Below, piece after piece: positions 7,472 through 12,051 of a stretch of DNA of 12,051 bases. Numbering within the stretch: the first letter of the stretch is position 1; each line of letters starts with the position of its first letter. The translations under genes were made by a program, and so were the position numbers. Origin of the DNA: CAZAKZ01 sp964485695 (GTDB taxonomy: Bacteria > Planctomycetota > JAFGQW01); contig CAZAKZ010000153.1 of the NCBI GenBank assembly GCA_964485695.1, forward strand, positions 1 to 12,051. The letters run 5' to 3'. Below the pieces are notes generated by a model, which did not search any database, was not told where the DNA came from, and was given only the letters and a program-made list of their open reading frames with translations.

Positions 7472-9249
7472 GCCTGACCGCAGTCCGGATAGCCAACTTC
7501 AAGGCCTTCGCCACCGCACAGCGGCTTCCCTTGCGACCAATCACTTTGATCTACGGCGCAAACAGTGCAGGGAAGTCAAGCGCTCTCCACGCCATGGCGC
7601 TCGCGCACCACGCGATCGAGACTGGCGAGCTCGACACCCAGCGCACCCAGATTGGCGGCGAGTCGATCGATCTCGGAGGTTTCCGCCAATACGTTCACCG
7701 GCGTGAGCGCGACCGCCAAGTGGAGCTCGGTTTTGAGGTCGACCCTGGACGCCTCTCAGGACGGGTCGCCGAGCTTCTGCGGTCAGCTCAGGCGGCTGTT
7801 GTCGAGCTGGCTATCGGGGCCGGCTATGCGACCGACCAACTGACTCTCGTTGGCGACCGCGACCGAGCACTCGATCGCGAGGGCGGCGTCAGGGTTGAGC
7901 GTTTTTCTCTCGAGGTCGATGGCGCCCCGCTGCTTTCAATGAGTGCGAGGGCAGGTGGGCTGCTGCGACTTGATCGGCTCGATCACGCTCACCCGGTCTT
8001 TCGCGAGGTGTTCCGTGGCCTCCTGATGTTGGCTACTACGACACAGGAAATTCGCCAGGACGACTTCGCCCTGCTCGGAGATGTCGTCGATTCGATCGTC
8101 CCGGGGATCACGGCCAAGCGTCGAGGCCTCTTCCCTCGGATTGACGAGGACTCGGAAACCGGCGAAAGCGAGAGCTCGACCGGCTTCCTTCCGGTAAGTC
8201 GCGGCCGCCGCCAGGAGGACCTCGCGCGGGCTGCAAGGCTCTTCCTTCCGAAAGCGCTCCGAGAACTCGTGGGCGGACTCGGCGCCGCGCTCGAGGATGA
8301 GATCCGCCGCCTCCGCTATCTCGGGCCCCTGCGGTCCTATCCACCGCGACACCTGGCTTTCTCTCAGCACCACGACCCAAACTGGTTCGCGGGTGGAGGA
8401 TACGCCTGGGACGTCGTACGCCTACGCGAGGATGTACGACGCCGAGTCAACTCCTGGCTCGGGGACGCGGCTCGGCTAAAGACGCCGTACGAGCTTGAAG
8501 TGCGAGATCTACTGCCCGCGACCGCGATCTCCGGCGAGGTTCCCGCGAAGCTCACAAAGGCCCTGCACGATCTTGCCGCGTCGCTGCTCGGGAAGCTCCA
8601 TGGGGAGGAATCGTCCGAACTGGGCGCGCTGGCGGCGGAGGTCGCTGAGCAAGTGTCGGAGCTCGATCCCGACGACCCGGCCGCTATCATTCCCGAGATC
8701 GAGCACCTCGTCGCCGCCGCCACGGACGCGGACTCTCTGTCCGAGCGGTGGGCCGAGGAGATCGCCGAGGCACGGGCTGAGCCGCTGCAGGATCTCATTC
8801 TCGTGGACAAACGCACCGGTACCCCGGTCAGCCACCGGGACGTGGGCATCGGTGTCAGCCAGGTGCTCCCGGTTCTCGTCTCGGCCTACGCGGCGAGGGA
8901 CAAGCTGCTTGCGATTGAACAGCCGGAAATCCACCTCCACCCCGCACTCCAGGCGGAGTTGGGCGATGTCTTCCTTGGCTCCGCACTGAACGACGAAGGC
9001 AACACGTTTCTGGTCGAGACTCACAGCGAGCACCTACTGCTGCGCATCATGCGACGCATGCGGGAGACCAGCTCGGGTGAACTTCCAGACGGTGTTCCGA
9101 TGGTGCGCCCCGATGACGTCATGGTGCTCTTCGTCGAGCCGGACGGTCCGAAGAGCATCGTCCGCGAAATGCCTCTCAACGAGCGCGGGGAGCTCGTGAA
9201 AGCGTGGCCCGGCGGCTTCTTCGAGGAGGGCCTTCGGGAGATCTTCTGA
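7468..9249 (+). CDS. DUF3696-type AAA/ABC-like ATPase
   Basis: This is a 593-residue P-loop ATPase of the SMC/ABC-like class often found in defence loci. Residues 7-37 contain RIANFKAF and Walker A GANSAGKS (30-37). The middle (~60-440) is a long, charged insertion with little recognisable motif. A signature-like segment DVGIGVSQVLPVL is at 458-470, Walker B AIEQPEIHLHP at 482-492, and the H-loop ETHSEHLLLR at 517-526. The end (VMVLFVEPDG, then the tail ELVKAWPGGFFEEGL) matches the DUF3696 style of C-terminus. No nuclease domain is evident in this protein, so it is likely a sensor or motor that controls a partner. Its stop TGATG overlaps the start of the PLD-like gene, so the two products are probably made in balance and may form a complex. 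It overlaps the OLD gene by 4 nt. The ATPase call is secure; the role is inferred. Confidence 0.88.
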   Translation: MSLTAVRIANFKAFATAQRLPLRPITLIYGANSAGKSSALHAMALAHHAIETGELDTQRTQIGGESIDLGGFRQYVHRRERDRQVELGFEVDPGRLSGRVAELLRSAQAAVVELAIGAGYATDQLTLVGDRDRALDREGGVRVERFSLEVDGAPLLSMSARAGGLLRLDRLDHAHPVFREVFRGLLMLATTTQEIRQDDFALLGDVVDSIVPGITAKRRGLFPRIDEDSETGESESSTGFLPVSRGRRQEDLARAARLFLPKALRELVGGLGAALEDEIRRLRYLGPLRSYPPRHLAFSQHHDPNWFAGGGYAWDVVRLREDVRRRVNSWLGDAARLKTPYELEVRDLLPATAISGEVPAKLTKALHDLAASLLGKLHGEESSELGALAAEVAEQVSELDPDDPAAIIPEIEHLVAAATDADSLSERWAEEIAEARAEPLQDLILVDKRTGTPVSHRDVGIGVSQVLPVLVSAYAARDKLLAIEQPEIHLHPALQAELGDVFLGSALNDEGNTFLVETHSEHLLLRIMRRMRETSSGELPDGVPMVRPDDVMVLFVEPDGPKSIVREMPLNERGELVKAWPGGFFEEGLREIF

Positions 9250-10199
9250 TGCCCTTGCTAGCCGACTACGCGATCACACCAGACGTCTTCGACATCGCTT
9301 CCTACTCGAACGAGGAGGTGTGCGGCCTGCATGTGCAAACGCTAAAGGAAGTCCTGCTGGTCGAAGGCCTCGTCCGAGATCTGCGGGATGGTGAGTGGCG
9401 GGGGCTTTTCTCCGCGGATACGCGGGCCTGGCACCGCCGGGCAAAGGAGTTCGTAAGGAAGATGGCCATCCAGGGGCGGTTGGTTGGGTCTGGACCAGCG
9501 CTCGAAGGATCGCCGGACGACGATCGTGGTTGGTGCGCCGAGGCCCTTGGAACGCACGGGGCGAATCCGTTCACGGGCGGCATTGTCGTGACGGAGTCGG
9601 TCAAGACCGCCTACGGGGAGGAGCCTCTGGTCGCTCGTATTGACCGACTTACGAGCGCACCGTGGTGGGCTGCCCGTAGCCCGTCAGTGCGCCTGGCGCG
9701 GAATCTCGCCGAGTATCAGACTCACCTCGATCCAGTCCTCCGCTGTGCGAACTCTATTATGTTCATCGACCCCCACCTCGATCCCGCTCGGCACGGCTAC
9801 CGGGAACTCGGCAATCTCCTCGCAAACGCTGGTCGGCGGATCCCGCCCCCTGCGATCGAAATCCACCGCGTGTGCTACGAAGGCTCAGGGCCGGGCAGGC
9901 AATTCCCGATGAGAGAGGATCCTGCGTATTTTGAACAACGGTTTCGAACCAGTCTGGAAACACCCAGCCGCGATGCCGGGGTCAGCATCGAGGTTTTCAT
10001 TTGGGACGACTTTCACGACCGCTTCCTGATCAGCAATCTGGTAGGGATCTCGGTTCCGAATGGATTCGACACCACCACCGATCCGAACGCAATCACCCGC
10101 TGGACCCGACTTGGCCGCAGCGACCGCGACGACGTTCAACGCGAGTTCGATCCGGCAAGCGGCCGCCATGCTCTGCGAAACCAATTCGTAATCGAGTGA
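9249..10199 (+). CDS. Phospholipase D-like protein, candidate effector of the ATPase module
   Basis: This is a 316-residue soluble protein without signal peptide or membrane segment. The N-terminal half (~1-150) shows no motif I recognise. The C-terminal half resembles a single PLD-like phosphodiesterase domain. It has a strand and loop SIMFIDPHLDP (169-179), then the segment FIWDDFHDRFLISN (250-263), followed by a conserved-looking Gly-containing strand (VGISVPNGFD). The second motif has H-D-R (256-258) where classic PLD enzymes have H-x-K, and Asn263 six residues after the Arg, near where they have an Asp. It may therefore be a divergent nuclease or an inactive binding domain. ATG 9249 overlaps the stop of the upstream ATPase (TGATG); an in-frame upstream start at 9204 is possible but would lie wholly inside that gene. 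Close coupling suggests it acts with the ATPase as nuclease or NTP-dependent effector. The PLD assignment is moderate. Confidence 0.7.
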   Translation: MPLLADYAITPDVFDIASYSNEEVCGLHVQTLKEVLLVEGLVRDLRDGEWRGLFSADTRAWHRRAKEFVRKMAIQGRLVGSGPALEGSPDDDRGWCAEALGTHGANPFTGGIVVTESVKTAYGEEPLVARIDRLTSAPWWAARSPSVRLARNLAEYQTHLDPVLRCANSIMFIDPHLDPARHGYRELGNLLANAGRRIPPPAIEIHRVCYEGSGPGRQFPMREDPAYFEQRFRTSLETPSRDAGVSIEVFIWDDFHDRFLISNLVGISVPNGFDTTTDPNAITRWTRLGRSDRDDVQREFDPASGRHALRNQFVIE

Positions 10200-10364
10200 T
10201 GGCGTCCTCGGATCGTTCGCCAGGGATGTGGCTCGCCTATCCGCGTAGTGATACCCGGACGCCTCCATACGGAGCGCCCCATCGATACTCGCAAGCACAG
10301 AGCGCATAGGAAGTTCCGCCGCCACGACAAACCAACGACCCGCGGGCGCCCGACCCGACGCCTC

Positions 10365-10392
10365 TGTCGAAATTAAACCGCTCCTTTCGACA
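10365..10392. repeat. Inverted repeat, possible hairpin or operator downstream of the defence operon
   Basis: TGTCGAAA (10365-10372) and TTTCGACA (10385-10392) are perfect 8-bp inverted arms around a 12-nt loop. It lies 166 nt after the last operon stop. No T-run follows, so it is not a classical intrinsic terminator. It may instead be a weak hairpin or a protein-binding palindrome. Confidence 0.4.
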
Positions 10393-10642
10393 ACGGTGCC
10401 CCCTTGTGAGATATGAAGAATCTCCACCAACCACCACTACGTGATTACCATGACGCATCGTCTCCAGGGAGGTCGAGTGGCATCCTTGCGTGTGGATTCT
10501 TGATGAGCTTGCTCACGTATTGGAAGGTGCCAGTATACCGGACGGAAAGCAGTAAGATGCCGCCTATGTACGCGAACCTGCTGTCAGTAAAATAACCACG
10601 TTCGTCGCGAGGATAGTCGTTTCAAACCCGCTTTTTACCCAA

Positions 10643-10657
10643 TCCGGGGTCTATCAG
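10643..10657. repeat. Direct repeat copy 1 (TCCGGGGTCTATCAG)
   Basis: It matches copy 2 at 10730-10744 in 14 of 15 bases, in the same orientation, 87 bp start to start. It could be an operator pair upstream of the AraC-type gene or a relic of recombination. Confidence 0.5.
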
Positions 10658-10729
10658 TAAGTGGCGGGTCATCGAAAAGATGTACCTGTCGTCCGGATTT
10701 CGCTACATTGCGGGCGGATTGAGAGGTGC

Positions 10730-10744
10730 TCCAGGGTCTATCAG
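10730..10744. repeat. Direct repeat copy 2 (TCCAGGGTCTATCAG)
   Basis: This is the second copy of the 15-bp repeat, differing at one base from copy 1. It ends 70 nt before the AraC-type start codon, a position compatible with a regulator-binding half site, although AraC-type sites were not otherwise recognised. Confidence 0.5.
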
Positions 10745-10793
10745 CTTGCCAGATCGGGTAGAAACGTGGGCGAGTACGCACCCATTCCATGGC

Positions 10794-10814
10794 ATTTTTT
10801 GATATATTTAAGCC
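10794..10814 (+). promoter_or_regulatory. AT-rich promoter-like tract before the AraC-type gene
   Basis: This AT-rich island in GC-rich DNA contains TATATT at 10803-10808, ending 6 nt before the ATG. If it is a -10 element, transcription would begin about at the start codon, giving a leaderless mRNA. No good -35 element and no ribosome binding site are visible, so the call is weak. Confidence 0.3.
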
Positions 10815-11456
10815 ATGACCGCCGGACTCAACGCCACTGCCAAGCTTCACGCCCTCACCCGCACCGCGGGCTTCTGGATCGCGGACAAGACCTACCAAGA
10901 TAAGGATGAGCTGCCGTGGCATCGGCACGATCGCGCCGGCATCTGTATCGTGTTGAGCGGAGAAGTCATAGAAGACCATCCCTCTGGCGAAGGAGTGTAC
11001 AAGCCTGGCGAGGTGATCGTGAGACCCCCGTCCCATCGCCACCGGAACCGGTTCTGCGCGGGTGGAGCCCGCATGCTCGCACTCGAGATCGAGCCTGCAT
11101 ACCTCAGCGCCATGGAAAAGCGTTGCTTTCCCCTGACGATGGCAGCGCAATTTCGTTCTTCGGAGATCATGGGTATCGGGGCCCGCATTCAGCGCGAGCT
11201 GCGTCGGATTGACGATCTGTCGTCCATCGTGTTCGAGGGCCTCTGCCTCGAGGTGTTTGGCAGGGCATTCCGCGAGATGAAACGCGTGGCTGACGACGGA
11301 CTGACGGAATGGCTTCGCGATGTTCGCCATCGGATCGCCCGGTCGTTTCACAAGCACTTGACGCTCGAGGAACTCGCTGCGGACGCCGGCGTTCACCCTA
11401 TCCACCTCGCACAGCGTCACCGAAACACTTTCAGTGAAACCGTCGGCGCCTACTGA
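10815..11456 (+). CDS. AraC-family transcriptional regulator, truncated in its DNA-binding domain
   Basis: The 213-residue product has an N-terminal cupin-like ligand-binding domain (WHRHDRAGICIVLSGEV at ~35-51, then a GVYKPGEVIVRPPSHRHRN segment at ~60-78). The first helix-turn-helix of an AraC DNA-binding domain is at ~178-202 (LTLEELAADAGVHPIHLAQ). The usual continuation after 'ETVGAY', a linker helix and the second helix-turn-helix of some 45-55 residues, is absent: TGA follows the Tyr directly. None of the frames I read past the stop restores an AraC-like sequence, so this looks like a 3' truncation rather than a simple frameshift. The protein probably binds DNA poorly or not at all and may be a decaying gene. 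No ribosome binding site is visible. It is separated from the defence operon by 615 nt and probably is not part of it. Family call secure; functionality doubtful. Confidence 0.8.
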   Translation: MTAGLNATAKLHALTRTAGFWIADKTYQDKDELPWHRHDRAGICIVLSGEVIEDHPSGEGVYKPGEVIVRPPSHRHRNRFCAGGARMLALEIEPAYLSAMEKRCFPLTMAAQFRSSEIMGIGARIQRELRRIDDLSSIVFEGLCLEVFGRAFREMKRVADDGLTEWLRDVRHRIARSFHKHLTLEELAADAGVHPIHLAQRHRNTFSETVGAY

Positions 11457-11598
11457 CCGAAAAGAATAGCTCGAGCTGGCAAGGCCTGAATGAAAAGCCA
11501 GGCGGCGAAAGGAAATCCCCTGTATACTCCTTACTCTGGGAGGTAATGAGCATACATGGGGGCCCCTCAAAAGATGAGAGGCCCCGCCAAAGACAAGA
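11457..11598. other. Short intergenic region between convergent genes
   Basis: These 142 nt lie between the truncated AraC-type gene and the convergent minus-strand gene. The only structure seen is the hairpin at 11559-11585. No leftover AraC second helix-turn-helix was found here in the frames read. Confidence 0.5.
11559..11585 (-). terminator. GC-rich stem-loop, probable terminator of the minus-strand gene
   Basis: Arms GGGGCCCCTC (11559-11568) and GAGAGGCCCC (11576-11585) pair at 9 of 10 positions around a 7-nt loop. The hairpin lies 14 nt beyond the stop of the minus-strand gene. No U-rich tail follows on either strand, so efficiency is uncertain. Confidence 0.5.
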
Positions 11599-12051
11599 TT
11601 ACTTGGTGATGGTGAAGGAGAAAGTGTTGCTGATAGACTTGATTCCAGAAGGCGCGGTCGCGCTTATGGTCACGAAGGCGCTATTGATGCGGATACCTAC
11701 CAGAGACAGATTTTGGGGAATATTGATGGCAGCCGTTCCTTGTCCGCTGCCATCAAGGGTGCCGCTGTATTTGGAAAAGATGGAAGGCAATGTCCCGGAA
11801 ATGGAAATGAACATCAGAGCGTCAGGGCTGAGTCCCAACGTTCGGGTGTCAATCGGAATCGGACCGGTTCCAAGCGAGGAGGCCACCTGATACGGGAGAT
11901 TCCCATCACCAGGAGCCAGGAGTCTGAGATTGATGGTTCCGCCGATACTGGTACTTCCAGTACCAGAGATGTCTGTGCGGGCAACAGAGAAGACATAAGA
12001 CGTACCAGCGGACGTATTGCCGGGGTCAGCGCCATAGGCTCCCACGAGGAG
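11599..12051 (-). CDS. Hypothetical secreted/surface beta-rich protein, C-terminal fragment
   Basis: The frame is open from the right edge of the window to the TAA at 11601-11599, giving about 150 residues; the N terminus is missing. The sequence is rich in Ser, Thr, Gly and Ile with few charged residues. It shows alternating beta-strand-like patterns such as TSIGGTINLRLLAPGDG and KYSGTLDGSGQGTAAINIP, and ends FSFTITK. This resembles the C-terminal strand-rich domain of extracellular proteins from Planctomycetota-like and similar bacteria, where 'LDGSGxGxxxxxIPxNxxLVG' segments recur. That link is from memory and is not proven. Base composition is less GC-rich than the defence operon. It converges with the truncated AraC-type gene and has a hairpin after its stop. 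Function unknown. Confidence 0.6.
   Translation of the reverse strand, partial: LLVGAYGADPGNTSAGTSYVFSVARTDISGTGSTSIGGTINLRLLAPGDGNLPYQVASSLGTGPIPIDTRTLGLSPDALMFISISGTLPSIFSKYSGTLDGSGQGTAAINIPQNLSLVGIRINSAFVTISATAPSGIKSISNTFSFTITK

Larger units (their letters stand above)
10200..10814. other. Intergenic region, 615 nt, no convincing gene
   Basis: Short open frames here (for example 10413-10595, 60 codons) lack family motifs and ribosome binding sites, so I do not call genes. The stretch holds an 8-bp inverted repeat (10365-10392) and two 15-bp near-identical direct repeats (10643-10657 and 10730-10744). Just before the AraC-type gene it holds an AT-rich tract (10794-10811). The end of the defence operon and the promoter of the next gene should lie within it. 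Confidence 0.6.

Noticed and set aside
9885..10430. Minus-strand open frame (181 codons) overlapping the PLD-like gene end
   Set aside because: More than half is antisense to the PLD-like gene, and the rest has no known motif. A small antisense gene cannot be excluded but is not supported.
10413..10595. Small plus-strand open frame of 60 codons
   Set aside because: No family resemblance, no ribosome binding site and uneven codon use; chance frame in intergenic DNA.
10790..10804. Second sigma-54-like site before the AraC-type gene (TGGCAT then TTTTTTG)
   Set aside because: The -24-like TGGCA is present but the -12 GC is missing at the required spacing.
1..12051. CRISPR array, tRNA, rRNA, transposase or integrase
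   Set aside because: No regularly spaced repeats, no tRNA-like fold and no transposase or recombinase motifs were seen, so mobility of the island cannot be shown from this window.

Overview
This 12 kb, GC-rich window carries a compact antiviral defence locus. It probably comes from a bacterium with a large, sigma-54-using genome. A Planctomycetota-like or deltaproteobacterial-like host is suggested by the style of the repeat-type surface/secreted protein at the right edge and by high-GC coding sequence throughout. This host guess is weak, because no rRNA or other marker gene is present.

Layout: (1) Bases 1-119 hold the C-terminal tail of a sigma-54-dependent activator: a Fis-type helix-turn-helix, then stop. 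(2) Directly after it, at 120-135, lies a near-consensus sigma-54 (-24/-12) promoter. (3) Six genes follow on the + strand with almost no spacing: hsdR (148-2886), hsdM (2898-4547), hsdS (4547-5779), an OLD-family ATPase/Toprim nuclease (5783-7471), a DUF3696-type AAA ATPase (7468-9249) and a phospholipase-D-like protein (9249-10199). Junctions are 11 nt, 1-nt overlap, 3 nt, 4-nt overlap and 1-nt overlap, so they read as one operon. (4) Bases 10200-10814 have no convincing gene but contain a hairpin and a pair of 15-bp direct repeats. (5) An AraC-family regulator (10815-11456) stops abruptly inside its DNA-binding domain. (6) On the - strand, the C-terminal end of a probable secreted beta-rich protein runs off the right edge (11599-12051), followed by a GC-rich hairpin.

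How the genes may work together: HsdR, HsdM and HsdS form a complete Type I restriction-modification system. The next three genes look like a second defence module, two ABC-type ATPases (one with a Toprim nuclease domain) plus a PLD-like candidate effector, embedded in the Type I operon. Other Type I loci are known to carry such 'restriction-linked' ORFs. Two things are unusual. The HsdR subunit carries a complete-looking LexA/CI-type S24 self-cleaving serine peptidase domain inserted into its N-terminal nuclease region, with a candidate Ala-Gly cleavage site and a Ser/Lys pair at lambda-CI-like spacing. The whole operon also appears to start from a sigma-54 promoter next to a gene for a sigma-54 activator. 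Together these suggest, as inference, a restriction system whose transcription is switched by a signal-sensing activator and whose nuclease subunit could be processed after DNA damage (RecA/SOS-type signalling).
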